Below are positions 18,601-26,983 of a stretch of 37,160 bases of DNA, piece by piece. The first letter of the stretch is position 1; each line of letters starts with the position of its first letter. Origin of the DNA: a virus. Position numbers and translations under genes: made by a program. Under the pieces are notes generated by a model. That model was not told the origin of the DNA, did not search any database, and saw only the letters and a list, made by a program, of their open reading frames with translations. The DNA lies in IMG/VR virus record IMGVR_UViG_3300017724_000018, positions 1-37,160 of that record. One strand, 5' to 3'.

Positions 18601-19571
18601 AATATATTGCATATACTGTTGCACCTAAAATGATACAGAAAGCAATGGAATTAGGCGCAGGGGGCGCAGGCATAGCGGCTTTATATGCTGGCATAAGCGA
18701 ATGGGATAAAACAAATTATATTGCAATTCCACTTGGCATAATGATGCCAGATGGTTCTTTTGAAAATGTTGCAAGCATGGATGAAGATGACATTAAACAA
18801 GGGCAAGTTGTTTACTTTAGAATACCGCAAGATGAAACTGCGCGAGTAATTAATGGAATGTTTCATAAAGGGTTTGATGCAATACTAAAAGAAGACCCTT
18901 CAAAGACAGGATTTCAAAAATATTTTGATTTTGCCAGCGGTCAAGGCTACAGCCTGAACCCTATATTTAAGTTTATTCCTGATATTCTTACATCAATTGG
19001 CGGTGACGCTCCATTTGATAGTTTTAAAAATCGCAGTTCAATTGATAGAACTACGCAATTAGCAAATGATGACAGGCGTGTTATGGAAATTCAAAAATGG
19101 TTTTGGAACAGCTATGGCGGTCAATCTATACATAAGTTCAAAGGACGAAATGAAGTTGAGATTGCACACGAACTGCAAGAACTTTTAGAAGTTCCTATAG
19201 TCGGTAGAATGATAGCTAGATTTATTAAAATTGGTGATAACGTAGCTGTTCCCGCAATGCGTGAAGCTGTCAAAACTATGGATGTTGAGGATGCTAGAAC
19301 ACATTTAGATTTCGTAGATGGCATGAACATAATAATTAACAACAGCGTGGCAGGCGAAACAGAAAAAAGAGAATTGTCTGAAGCGCACATAATAGCTATT
19401 GCTAAAAAACAAGACGTTATTAAGGACAGCCCAATTTTACAAACGCATTTGTTACAGGCTGGCGGGGCAAGCCAGCAATTGCAATATTTCTTAGAAATTG
19501 ATAGTGAGAAAAAGAGAATAGTAGCATTGAAGGCTTGGTTAGATACGTTGAATAAATTTGAGAAAAACTAA
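12654..19571 (+). CDS. giant ejection protein (gp16-like) with transglycosylase-like and zincin-like motifs
   Basis: This 2305-residue protein holds several modules. Residues 4-45 contain a doubled AGF motif (LKQAGFDDDSIVGFIEEQRP). Residues about 265-330 look like a lysozyme-type transglycosylase: ITELESGG with E273 as likely catalytic Glu, then GLFQLS (288-293). Residues 517-553 form a long small-residue hydrophobic stretch that could cross the inner membrane. Residues 1114-1123 carry MAHEIGHMLD, a zincin HExxH site (H1116, E1117, H1120), with ELMADF (1332-1337) as a possible third-ligand motif. From about 1757 a helical region (EYNPAFWGVNMFRDT) resembles the LPD38-type region of large polyvalent phage proteins. 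Likely injected with DNA to cut peptidoglycan, and perhaps to cleave a protein. Boundaries are approximate. Confidence 0.85.
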   Translation: MITALQLKQAGFDDDSIVGFIEEQRPLLLKAGFSNHKINKAYGLQVNHAASTDTGILNGNDGDPLHNGIPVGKQSALTTQQEAVSGSATTDTDGSLLPTDEVTKEEAEANLITIDKINDDDRATILRTMQTLQGMIKEEGDVVGLQTDWLAKHYPNITHQEAKKMSSNELDLIEAAKTAAKSPLYRPWKTGVYVLNGKRYNKEEFQKRFPSVFAQDHEKIDTSKVEKLEVINTITTTGEHSRNVLTNMASQYNLKPTGIANINEALSFITELESGGRSIYNDEGNKTGLFQLSTDQTIEAANAFAEMNYFDNPDWEVPSWVTQLYVHRDMTRLMPDQQRALALARILKNAGSGNDILKRLADGDVSAIKDLYIDLHRNDQYTERETGDGGTMRERVENPELDARIEEITKYFDTPNYDYKNPEIAVYAADGWMASTLESVPVVGDKLVRWSGGKGHQNVFTNGYRMSMTGSISAFNSALLDGEDPATVYRRIFMTQEQSFGKQILQDFTMLMNDVPWYAAVGGACFAAGAATVGTAGVAGAALPVVCGGAAMSLPDGIRDAYSRALQNNEVDNLDDFFEQYFDIKTAKVMGKSAAVGSVTVGTGLAVRKVTESTIARLGAETVAMTTMASVLEGQVPTLKDFAHSAILIGGVHTTFKLAGKSKGVYDILHVLYNKYAIHPADVNKLAEMNPTFREQIINGEVPTLITDTAKNIQEQMHKKAGIEPILEPEFKINQPVETSVAGMEFGTVIGHKVIGDKTILEVRDASGNVKNVQESQVRPIAKDPIVVKVAENGKIEVTRPIEHPIAEAQRTKKASIDWEVYETRKRPEAKPDEAVTKTEKIADVVPLRIKSGGKDNAVSNGVVSVVGKYYPAIAKKLNSMTKNASNKLIAAASKTDVLIKANGGKPFKGTSVSIKIIGAIKAGGEFGAKTDQVVIKIGKDIINVSKDAYEAMRNYENEGGRQASPKIVGQGDTVLFINPKTNKIMATLKGEKTTGKAREQAEGFDRSSGAYYDRQNASRGDAPWQMPKERYHGEKRAVLPEGDNPFFQLFNAAKGVDMMDLVALVRGHLKNAPAMEGMPARNRGYFRSGGGRNPKIGINRALAKDPEGFIMTMAHEIGHMLDYIAKDGNTMKRGNILGSLASMKGYMNKWIDGKNDGAKSFSQKEINAFRKEAEIEAAKNEPKIDESINKIADETGAKITPQTILDIFQKTDARNFIPEEFYNAFAKLSNALKKQVVRDAAKGMLSGDLKRLADKINAKPAEGTKAEPLSSDATKRAEQIFAEKFQKALKERGLVDKEWVIAELKAMSQLWKPFERVEGSKYTQYRDSPRELMADFIMAWLLRPDWVKQHAPVTWETWAYHIAKKPKLIEQWAEIQNQLIAGNDARFSAGVKSILDMFDRGEAQKTKALEGEKATLRGRKNLQVEQTGYEIIDQFNWIYRRLQGKDTGTIRPRWHSEQAKELNITLENFRYRHANLKHYNDQITRKVVRKLEGMDLNYKHLALFMYLRNISESSQRDGVANPLGVMKLTPELKAILQENGQRSAQDMLTFFETKHPQLREIANEFSAIRQRLVIPVLKASKMFDAETMRKIEENPEYVTFSVVDNMVQRIEKFGETGVATTKVAKTKGTLGEIDNVFMATIEKDMRLLGEAKKNKTIIEMVAWIKTNKSWMETFNGLRDKAGNTIKEDVIVFPKYRGNNYGYDSPKAGMKALNYMENGKQKVVHLPENLVDAFFHNPLGNYMMIRILEASALPFKKMFTEYNPAFWGVNMFRDTIRSVRNLEGARMIDPLGKNIKTDLLKFDRSFLKYMFKAFSPAAKSIFGDGTQLTRFMEENGFLISMEDGYRGQSGAMARLRNMNQDDYAIERLLRKHNQQGNFVEQVYNKSFGMLFNALGNTARVAERVPKIAGAMYLRDQVAAGNLKMSVGEQMLRVQTEVGSPSFLRTGRVHALTNNILMYSNAANQGWRGDLVRLKEAPKSVIGKYIAYTVAPKMIQKAMELGAGGAGIAALYAGISEWDKTNYIAIPLGIMMPDGSFENVASMDEDDIKQGQVVYFRIPQDETARVINGMFHKGFDAILKEDPSKTGFQKYFDFASGQGYSLNPIFKFIPDILTSIGGDAPFDSFKNRSSIDRTTQLANDDRRVMEIQKWFWNSYGGQSIHKFKGRNEVEIAHELQELLEVPIVGRMIARFIKIGDNVAVPAMREAVKTMDVEDARTHLDFVDGMNIIINNSVAGETEKRELSEAHIIAIAKKQDVIKDSPILQTHLLQAGGASQQLQYFLEIDSEKKRIVALKAWLDTLNKFEKN

Positions 19572-19575
19572 ACAA

Positions 19576-19604
19576 TGGATTTATTTTCCAAATAATGCTA
19601 TAAT
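19576..19604 (+). promoter_or_regulatory. putative extended -10 promoter for the tail-fibre genes
   Basis: TGC-TATAAT (19596-19604) is a perfect extended -10 element in the 51-bp gap before the fibre gene. The -35 at 17-bp spacing (TGGATT, 19576-19581) is poor, as is common with extended -10 promoters. It would allow fibre expression independent of the long head and tail transcript. Confidence 0.6.
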
Positions 19605-19622
19605 TTTGGCAAGGAGCATATT

Positions 19623-20732
19623 ATGACAATATCAACGCTGATAATTAAGAATAGTTACAATGGTGACAATTCCGAAACAGTGTTCCCATATAACTTTTCT
19701 GTTACATCTGATGCAGACATTGAAGTTATTGTGCGTTCTGCGCTTGGTGTTGAAACTGTCAAATCATTATCGGCTTCAGACTACACAGTTAGCGGTGTGG
19801 GCGTGTCTTCTGGCGGTAACGTCACTATGGCAGTTGCGCCTGTTACTGGCGAAACAATATTTGTTAGACGTAAGACGGTTAAAACACAGCCAGTAGATTT
19901 AGTTGAAAATGACCCGTTTAGCGCAGAAACAGTTGAGGGCGCATTAGACAGGGCAATGTCTGTTGTGCAAGAACTTCAAGAAGAAGTTGACCGTTCAATA
20001 AAATTATCACGAACTAATACTATTGGTTCAGCAGAATTTTCTACAGATGCCACCGCAAGAGCAGGCAAGGTCTTGGCATTTGACAGTTCAGGTGAATTGC
20101 AATCAACGCAAGAACTTGGGCAATCTAAAGGGAATTGGGCAACAGGAACAGCATTTTCAGTACGAGACATTGTTAAAGATGCATCTAACAGCAATGTTTA
20201 TATTGCCAAGGTAGCGCATACTTCAACAGGAAGCACACCTATTTCAAGCAACGCTGATGTTGCAAAATGGGAATTGTTAGTTGACGCAGAAACAGCGGCG
20301 GCTAGTGCGGCAACAGCTACAGCCAAAGCAATTGATACAGCGGCAGATGCAGTGACTACGGCAGGCCATGTAACAACAACAACGTCAAATAAAGATGATG
20401 CAGTAGCGGCAAAAGTATTAGCAGAAGCGGCAAGAGATGTAGCTAATTCTAGCAGAGATACAGCTAACGCAAGCAGAGATACAGCAATTACTAAAGCTGG
20501 CGAAGCTGACGCAAGCGCAATAGATGCGGCGGCAAGCGCGACTAGCGCGGCGGCTAGTGCAGGCGGTGGCGTTGTAAGGGTTACAGCAAGCGATACAAAC
20601 GCAAACGTGTTAAACGAAAAATTTCTAGCAGGCACAGATATTACTTTTGAAGTACAAAACGCTGGCGCAGATGAAAAAATATTAATAGCCGCACCCTTTA
20701 GTGTGGTGTATGCTATTGCATTAGGAGGCTAA
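19623..20732 (+). CDS. tail fibre protein with T7-type N-terminal attachment domain
   Basis: This 369-residue protein begins with TLIIKNSYNGDNSETVFPYN and continues through DPFSAETVEGALDRAM and LQEEVDRSIKLS (to about 128), the pattern of the T7 gp17 N-terminal domain that anchors the fibre to the tail tube. Residues about 163-200 (GNWATGTAFSVRDIV ... YIAKVAHTS) look like a small carbohydrate-binding-module-like unit. Residues about 215-310 are Ala/Thr/Asp-rich with heptad character, a likely trimeric coiled coil. A short beta tail ends it. It has no large receptor-binding tip, so the next protein may supply adhesion. GGAGC lies before the ATG. Confidence 0.88.
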   Translation: MTISTLIIKNSYNGDNSETVFPYNFSVTSDADIEVIVRSALGVETVKSLSASDYTVSGVGVSSGGNVTMAVAPVTGETIFVRRKTVKTQPVDLVENDPFSAETVEGALDRAMSVVQELQEEVDRSIKLSRTNTIGSAEFSTDATARAGKVLAFDSSGELQSTQELGQSKGNWATGTAFSVRDIVKDASNSNVYIAKVAHTSTGSTPISSNADVAKWELLVDAETAAASAATATAKAIDTAADAVTTAGHVTTTTSNKDDAVAAKVLAEAARDVANSSRDTANASRDTAITKAGEADASAIDAAASATSAAASAGGGVVRVTASDTNANVLNEKFLAGTDITFEVQNAGADEKILIAAPFSVVYAIALGG

Positions 20733-20737
20733 TATAA

Positions 20738-23700
20738 ATGAGTAAAAAGCTATTACACCATTATACGTTTGACGCTTCAGCGAAAACGATTGTGCTAGAC
20801 GGTATCTACGGGCAAGAACGCTTGTTGATGATTAGCAACATTGAAGACAACGTAATTATCTATCTCTTTAATCAAGCGGCATTTGGTTTAACTAGCTATT
20901 CTATTAACACTGACACTGAAAAAACTACTCTTGTATTGGCGCATGACACTACAGCTATGGCTGATACTGACAAGCTACAAATTTTTGTAGAGGAAGACAG
21001 TACAGCATTTTCCCCTGCCGAAACATACGTTGACCCTGTTTCTAAAATTCGTATGTCAACGCCAGAAAACCTTATTGACACTGATTTTGAATATGGGTTG
21101 CAGTCTACTAAATGGGAAACGCTAGAATTAGTTAACAACATTCCTACATTTTATAGCCGTAACGGTGACACATCTATGTCGCTTACGTCCATTAACAAGA
21201 CAAACAGTAGTGAAATTATTAGCGTAACAACTACAACAGAACACGGGTTGTCAGTTGGTAACCCTATTATTGTGCAAGGCACAGATAGCCCATCTGCTAA
21301 CGGTGCGTTTATTGTTACAGCAATACCAAGCACAACAACATTTCAATACAAATCTAAGAATGTGCAAAGTTCTACTGGTTCTATCCTAGACACTTATACA
21401 CAAATATTTATTGGTAGCGTTTACCAAGGAACAGAATTTCAATTAGCGGCACTTAACTCTGTTGTAACAGATGCGGCAAGCCCTTCAGTCTTGACGGTAA
21501 CAACTAAAAGCCCAACTAATTTTAGTGTCGGCACTAGTTTCTTTTTAAGCAACAGCGTTGGCAGTAAGAACGTATCTTTTAATGCGGCTAACATTCAGCC
21601 TTCAAACACAAGAACTAAACGTGAAACTGTAACAAATCTTGCGGCAACTAATTCAGGTGATGGAAGCAAATGGGCAATTGGTAATGCTCAACCGTTTAAC
21701 TGGACACCAATCAAAGGAATGTTTTTTGTTAGTGGTGGCGCGGCAGACGCGACAGCTACTTTCAATACAGTAACAGAAGAAATTGAATTTGCAGAAGACC
21801 ATGTATTTGGTGATGGTGAAGCTGTTATGTATATTCTTGGTAATGGTAACACATTGCCAACAGGTGTTTCGCAACGTAGGTATCATGTAAGAACTACAGC
21901 AAATCCTAAACACATTTACCTTACAACAGGTGGGCCAACTTCTATTGCCCGTGTTAATTTAGGAAGCCAAGGTGCTAATGGCGGCATGATGCGTGATTGT
22001 TTAGCGGCTGGTGTGGTAGCTAGTTCTGTTAATAATAGTACAGAACTGTTTACGTTTGACCAGAACTACATAACATACCCTGCTAATACACCTTATATGC
22101 CTATGTATACTACGTTAGCTGGTTTAAACACCATGAACACTGGTAGTACATTAATTAATTATTTTGAAGGTGATAGCACACCAAGAGTTTATTATTTAAA
22201 TGCTGTTTCTGGCAGTAGTAACACAGCACATTTTTCTACAACAGTAGGTGGCAGTAACGTAAATACTACTAGCACTAATGTTAGTGGTATCTTTGTGCCA
22301 ATGATGCGTCAAGTTGATGGTGACCGAAACAGTTTATATCTACCTAAAGGTGGATGGGTTGCTGGTGATAAAGTGCAAATTGACAGTACATCTATTATGG
22401 GTGGCATGACTGACAATGGCATGTACCAGCTTGTAGCGTCTGGTTCTGCGTTTCCTAATAGATTTAGATTTGAAGCACTTGGCGGGGGATTAAACCCTAA
22501 CAATACTAACGAAAGCAATTTCAGTAACTATGGCGGCGTTGGCACAACCATTCATAACGTCATGGAATTTAATCACAGCAAGAATGTTACGGCTACTGGC
22601 GAAACTACTGGCTGGCCTATTGGCGCAATCAACCCTAAGAACTGGTTGCCTGATGAAGCGTTCTTCTTTGTGCAGGGCGGCAGTGGAAACATTAACGTAA
22701 ACACTGGCACAGAAACAATTACGTTTGGTTCACCCCACGGGTTTGTAGATAACAAACCATATGTCTATTTTACTGGACAAGGTAACACTGTTATTAGCGG
22801 TCTTACTGATGCCCGTTGGTATTATGTACGGGTAGTATCAGCAACAGAAATTTATTTAACAACTACTGAAGGTAGCACAACTAAAGTAAATCTAAGTAAC
22901 AACGGTGCAAATGCAGGCGTAGTGCGGTCTTGTTTCGTAAGAGCATATCGCGGCGTATCATCAGATGGTGCGGCTGAAACTATTACAATGGCAGAAGCAA
23001 TCCCAAATCTTACCGCTGGCGGCACACAGCAATTGATGGCTTGTTACACTACCTTTAATAACTTTACAGTCTTTAATGGTTCTAATGACTTAATGTCTTA
23101 TAACAGTGGTGGTGGTCAGGTAGTGTATGCCAAGACTGTTTCATCTGATGGTCTTACATTGTCATTTACTAACACACCTGACGGTTCGACAAGGGCATTA
23201 AATACAGGCGCAGTTAATGCGGCAGTTCTTATCAAAGTATCAAATGACCCAAGGGCTAACAGTATATGGTATGCTAATCACGGTTTAGAAACTGGTGATG
23301 TAGTGCGTCACTATAACTCAACTACTGCTATTAGCGGCATGACTTCTGGCGATTACTACAAAATAACAAAAGTAAACGATAACCGTATTTCATTCCAAGT
23401 TCATAGTAACGGAACTACGCCAGTTAACTTTGCTAACTATGGCAGTTCAGCGGCAACGGCTTATACATATTTCATAGGCAAAACAGTTGTTGCTTCAGGT
23501 GATTATATTCACGCAGTAGGTCATGGGTTAAATAATAAAGACAGTGTGTTCTACAATCAAAATAGTGGGGGCAAAATATTCCCATTAGTAGATGGCACAA
23601 CATATTATGTTCAGAACGCTAACGCAGATAAGTTTCAAATAAGCACAACATTTGATGGAACAGATGGTGACGCAATAACCGTTGACCAGAACACTTCTAA

Positions 23701-26700
23701 GTTTACAAGTTTTTACAACATTACTTACAATGGTCATGGATTTGTAACTGGCGATAGAGTTCAGTACATTTCATCTACACCAGTAGCACCATTGCAAAGC
23801 GGTGCTTATTATTACATCAACAGAGGCAATGCTAATTACTTTAGTTTGCATATGAATTATGATGGCGCAGACCTTAATGATGTAAGAACAAGAATAGAGT
23901 TTGCTTACCCTTATACTGGAACAGGTACGTTCCAAAAAACTACGGCTGTTGATTTAGAAAACAAAGGAACAGGCACACAAATATTTAATGCTACCGCAGT
24001 AGGTGCTTCAGATGGTGTGTATAAAATTGCCACAGTTCCAACAACAACAACATTTACACTAAATGCTGACACACAATTACCTGACAGAGATGTATCTTTT
24101 ACACCTGAAAGTTCAGTTTGGATTGAAGAAAACGCAATTAGAATACCAGACCATTATTTTGTAACTGGTCAGGCTGTTGTATATACAACGGCGGGAACAG
24201 TAGTTACTGGATTAACCAGCGGCACAACTTATTATATAGTAAGAGTAAGCCGTGATTGGATTAGGTTAGCCGCAACATATGATGATGCTGTAATTAATAA
24301 TGTAACGATTGCATTAACTGGCATTGGTGTAGGCACACAAAAATTATCTACTGACAGTATTACAGGTGAAGTGATAGGTGGTGGAACAGTTAGCGTAGAC
24401 GCTTCGTCTACTAAAGTTACTGGCGTTGATACGAACTTTACATCATTCTTTAATACTGGCGATACAATATCAATATACGCAAATCCAACTACAGCGGAAG
24501 CTAGTGTATCTAGTATTAACACTGGCACATCAGTATTTACAACTAGCCCTGCACATGGATTATCTACTGGTGACATGGTTGTAATGACTGGTTCTGTAGT
24601 ACCTACAGGAACAACAGTTAACAATATTTATTATGTTCGTGTAGCTAGTACGACAACCCTGTCATTGCACCCATCAAATGCTGATGCTGTAGCAGATACA
24701 AATGATGTTTCAATTACTGACCAAGGTGACGGTGTTAAACTTATAAGCTATGCAGACATTGGCGTAACTTATTCAAACACTGTAAAGGCTGTAACAGGAC
24801 AAGGTTCACTTGAATTAGAAACAGCTTCGCCAGCTACAGTTACAGGCGCAAACTTTACAATAGGAACTTCCCTGCTTATGAGGGCAGACGGGTTTGCATT
24901 GCACCGTCCTTATGATGGCGGCGTAGAACTAATACCTTCTAAAAATCCTGACAGTAAAATGATTAGGCAGACTAGACGTTACTTTAGGTATCAATCTGGT
25001 AAGGGCATCCAAGTTTCGTTTGCAGTTAACTTTAGCCCGTCTACACAAATAGACACTTATACCGCTTCAGGAACTACAGCTACAATCAAGACACGTTATG
25101 CACATAGATTGGCAACGGGTCTTAGTATCACTCTCAATGGTGCTACTACAAGTGACGCTACTAATTATTGGAACGGTACATTTACTGTAGCTAGTATTGT
25201 AGATGAATACACATTTACTGTAACGCTTGCAGGCACACCATCAGCAGGCTCAACAGGCCCATCAGGAATACCAGAATTTTATGTAGTTAGTTGGTCAAAC
25301 AGCGCGTTGAAATGTGGTTTGTTTGATGACCAGAATGGATTGTATTTTGAATATAACGGTTCTGCATTAAGTGTGTGCCGTAGAAATTCAACAACGCAAA
25401 TTAGTGGTGACGGTAGCGTTACATTTAAGAGTTCTGATATTACAGGAACTAACACAAAATTTGCAAAACAGTTAAGCGTTGGTGACAGCATTGTTATCAA
25501 GGGGCAAACATATAAAGTAACAAACATTGGTAGCGATACATCAATGTCTGTCTTGCCTAGCTATAGAGGAACGTCTAACAGCCGTGTAGTTATTACCAAA
25601 GTAATAGACACTAAAGTTAGCCAAGCTAATTGGAACTTAGACCCTTGTGATGGCACTGGCAAAAGCGGTTTCTATTTAAAAACAAATCGTATCCAAATGG
25701 CATACATGGATTACTCATGGTACGGGGCTGGTAAAGTAAGGTTTGGGTTTAAAGACCAGCGGGGCAAAGTAATTTATGTGCATGAATTTGTTCACAACAA
25801 CCATTTCAATGAAGCATACATGCGGTCAGGAAACGTGCCTGCTAGATATGAAATTGAAAACACTGGCACACCTACATATGTACCAGCCCTAGCCCATTGG
25901 GGTACGTCTGTTATTATGGATGGTGGCTTTGACAGTGATAGTGCGTACCAGTTTACTGCATCTTCACAAGACCTTCAGGTTACAGGTAACGCAACAGTTA
26001 CAGTTGCGGCTAACGCAGAAGAAAACGACAGCTACTATTACTTTTATAATAACCGTTGGCATAACATTGGCAGAGCATTGCAAATTGCAACGCCTAGTTA
26101 TCTATACAATTCTGTGCCAGCTAACAAAAATATTACAGGTAGCAATCTTAACAGTTATACCTACACACGAAACCCTAGTAGTTACTTCCAATTGCCTAAT
26201 CAGCCATACCAAGTTAACTTGCTGACCCGTAGACAGTATTCAAATAATAGTTCTACAGAAGAATTTAGAAACTTGATGCTGATTAACCAAGCACCTACTG
26301 GTGAAACAAATACAACTTCTAACTTTACGGTTACAGTTGCTACTACAGGTGTACCAGTTGTGTATGACATTCCGCTTATTAGCGTAAGGCTTGCACCATC
26401 TGTAGACACAAACACTATTGGTTATTTAGGTGAGCGTGAAATCATCAACCGTATGCAATTGATTTTGAAAACTGTAGGTATCTTGTCTACACACAATGCT
26501 AAAATTACATTGCGACTAAACGGTTTGATTACAAATACAGATTGGAACGCTGTTACTAACCCATCACTAAGCCAACTTATATATCACACTAACCAAGATA
26601 GTATTTCAGGTGGTATTGATATATTTAACTTTAGAGCGCAGGGCGGTAGCGGAACAAGTGGACGTTCAGCGGTTGTTACAACGCAAGAGTTAGGTGAGAT

Positions 26701-26863
26701 TACTACATTAGGTAACTCTATCTTAGGCGGTAACAACGTCTACCCAGATGGCCCTGATGTTCTAACCATTGTAGGCCAACTTGTAGAAGACCCATCTACT
26801 GTAAGCACTACTAACCCGTTCAACATTACTGGACGAATATCATGGACTGAAAGCCAAGCGTAA
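20738..26863 (+). CDS. giant repeat-containing tail or adhesin protein (about ten E1-FCCH-like units)
   Basis: This 2041-residue beta-rich protein is rich in Thr, Asn, Ser and Gly. I count about nine or ten imperfect units of roughly 70-110 residues between residues 155 and 1500, with the signature HG-x-x-x-GD-x-V, then GLTSGTTYY-type turns and FxL strands (examples NHGLETGDVVRHY, GHGFVTGDRVQYI, AHGLSTGDMVVMT). The C-terminal 250 residues contain IRLAPSVDTNTIGYLGERE-like text (read here as VRLAPSVDTNTIGYLGERE), which I recall from large structural proteins of marine myoviruses. AGGAGG lies 9 bases before the start. It is probably a baseplate-like or receptor-binding component docked to the fibre. 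Confidence 0.82.
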   Translation: MSKKLLHHYTFDASAKTIVLDGIYGQERLLMISNIEDNVIIYLFNQAAFGLTSYSINTDTEKTTLVLAHDTTAMADTDKLQIFVEEDSTAFSPAETYVDPVSKIRMSTPENLIDTDFEYGLQSTKWETLELVNNIPTFYSRNGDTSMSLTSINKTNSSEIISVTTTTEHGLSVGNPIIVQGTDSPSANGAFIVTAIPSTTTFQYKSKNVQSSTGSILDTYTQIFIGSVYQGTEFQLAALNSVVTDAASPSVLTVTTKSPTNFSVGTSFFLSNSVGSKNVSFNAANIQPSNTRTKRETVTNLAATNSGDGSKWAIGNAQPFNWTPIKGMFFVSGGAADATATFNTVTEEIEFAEDHVFGDGEAVMYILGNGNTLPTGVSQRRYHVRTTANPKHIYLTTGGPTSIARVNLGSQGANGGMMRDCLAAGVVASSVNNSTELFTFDQNYITYPANTPYMPMYTTLAGLNTMNTGSTLINYFEGDSTPRVYYLNAVSGSSNTAHFSTTVGGSNVNTTSTNVSGIFVPMMRQVDGDRNSLYLPKGGWVAGDKVQIDSTSIMGGMTDNGMYQLVASGSAFPNRFRFEALGGGLNPNNTNESNFSNYGGVGTTIHNVMEFNHSKNVTATGETTGWPIGAINPKNWLPDEAFFFVQGGSGNINVNTGTETITFGSPHGFVDNKPYVYFTGQGNTVISGLTDARWYYVRVVSATEIYLTTTEGSTTKVNLSNNGANAGVVRSCFVRAYRGVSSDGAAETITMAEAIPNLTAGGTQQLMACYTTFNNFTVFNGSNDLMSYNSGGGQVVYAKTVSSDGLTLSFTNTPDGSTRALNTGAVNAAVLIKVSNDPRANSIWYANHGLETGDVVRHYNSTTAISGMTSGDYYKITKVNDNRISFQVHSNGTTPVNFANYGSSAATAYTYFIGKTVVASGDYIHAVGHGLNNKDSVFYNQNSGGKIFPLVDGTTYYVQNANADKFQISTTFDGTDGDAITVDQNTSKFTSFYNITYNGHGFVTGDRVQYISSTPVAPLQSGAYYYINRGNANYFSLHMNYDGADLNDVRTRIEFAYPYTGTGTFQKTTAVDLENKGTGTQIFNATAVGASDGVYKIATVPTTTTFTLNADTQLPDRDVSFTPESSVWIEENAIRIPDHYFVTGQAVVYTTAGTVVTGLTSGTTYYIVRVSRDWIRLAATYDDAVINNVTIALTGIGVGTQKLSTDSITGEVIGGGTVSVDASSTKVTGVDTNFTSFFNTGDTISIYANPTTAEASVSSINTGTSVFTTSPAHGLSTGDMVVMTGSVVPTGTTVNNIYYVRVASTTTLSLHPSNADAVADTNDVSITDQGDGVKLISYADIGVTYSNTVKAVTGQGSLELETASPATVTGANFTIGTSLLMRADGFALHRPYDGGVELIPSKNPDSKMIRQTRRYFRYQSGKGIQVSFAVNFSPSTQIDTYTASGTTATIKTRYAHRLATGLSITLNGATTSDATNYWNGTFTVASIVDEYTFTVTLAGTPSAGSTGPSGIPEFYVVSWSNSALKCGLFDDQNGLYFEYNGSALSVCRRNSTTQISGDGSVTFKSSDITGTNTKFAKQLSVGDSIVIKGQTYKVTNIGSDTSMSVLPSYRGTSNSRVVITKVIDTKVSQANWNLDPCDGTGKSGFYLKTNRIQMAYMDYSWYGAGKVRFGFKDQRGKVIYVHEFVHNNHFNEAYMRSGNVPARYEIENTGTPTYVPALAHWGTSVIMDGGFDSDSAYQFTASSQDLQVTGNATVTVAANAEENDSYYYFYNNRWHNIGRALQIATPSYLYNSVPANKNITGSNLNSYTYTRNPSSYFQLPNQPYQVNLLTRRQYSNNSSTEEFRNLMLINQAPTGETNTTSNFTVTVATTGVPVVYDIPLISVRLAPSVDTNTIGYLGEREIINRMQLILKTVGILSTHNAKITLRLNGLITNTDWNAVTNPSLSQLIYHTNQDSISGGIDIFNFRAQGGSGTSGRSAVVTTQELGEITTLGNSILGGNNVYPDGPDVLTIVGQLVEDPSTVSTTNPFNITGRISWTESQA

Positions 26864-26983
26864 ATGAGAAACAAATTATTTATGTTATGGATTGATATTA
26901 GGGTTACCGTCAAAAAATGTTGGGTAAAGGTAAAGGCCAAATGGAACGCTGGTATTAAGTGGGGCAAAAAAAGGATTAAATAA
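26864..26983 (+). CDS. 39-residue cationic Trp-rich peptide (disruptin-like candidate)
   Basis: The ATG directly follows the stop of the giant tail gene, and the TAA shares TAATG with the endolysin start, so it is clearly part of the operon. The peptide has 13 Lys/Arg and one Asp (net about +12) and four Trp (W9, W20, W27, W33), with short segments such as VKVKAKWNAGIKWGKKRIK. That composition is that of a membrane-active cationic peptide. Disruptins, known from phage phiKT, are small cationic proteins that break the outer membrane at lysis; no obvious spanin pair is seen here, which makes that role attractive. The alternative is a nucleic-acid-binding or assembly peptide. Confidence 0.7.
   Translation: MRNKLFMLWIDIRVTVKKCWVKVKAKWNAGIKWGKKRIK

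Noticed and set aside
20198-20635. 145-residue Ala-rich leftward frame inside the fibre gene
   Set aside because: It mirrors the Ala-rich codons of the fibre coiled coil; no ribosome site and no sensible product.
22000-24800. CRISPR-like or satellite repeat within the giant tail gene
   Set aside because: The repeats are protein-level units with diverged DNA, not regular direct repeats with spacers.
19623-26863. Diversity-generating retroelement acting on the tail proteins
   Set aside because: The head genes resemble those of BPP-1, which has one, but no reverse transcriptase or template/variable repeat pair was found.
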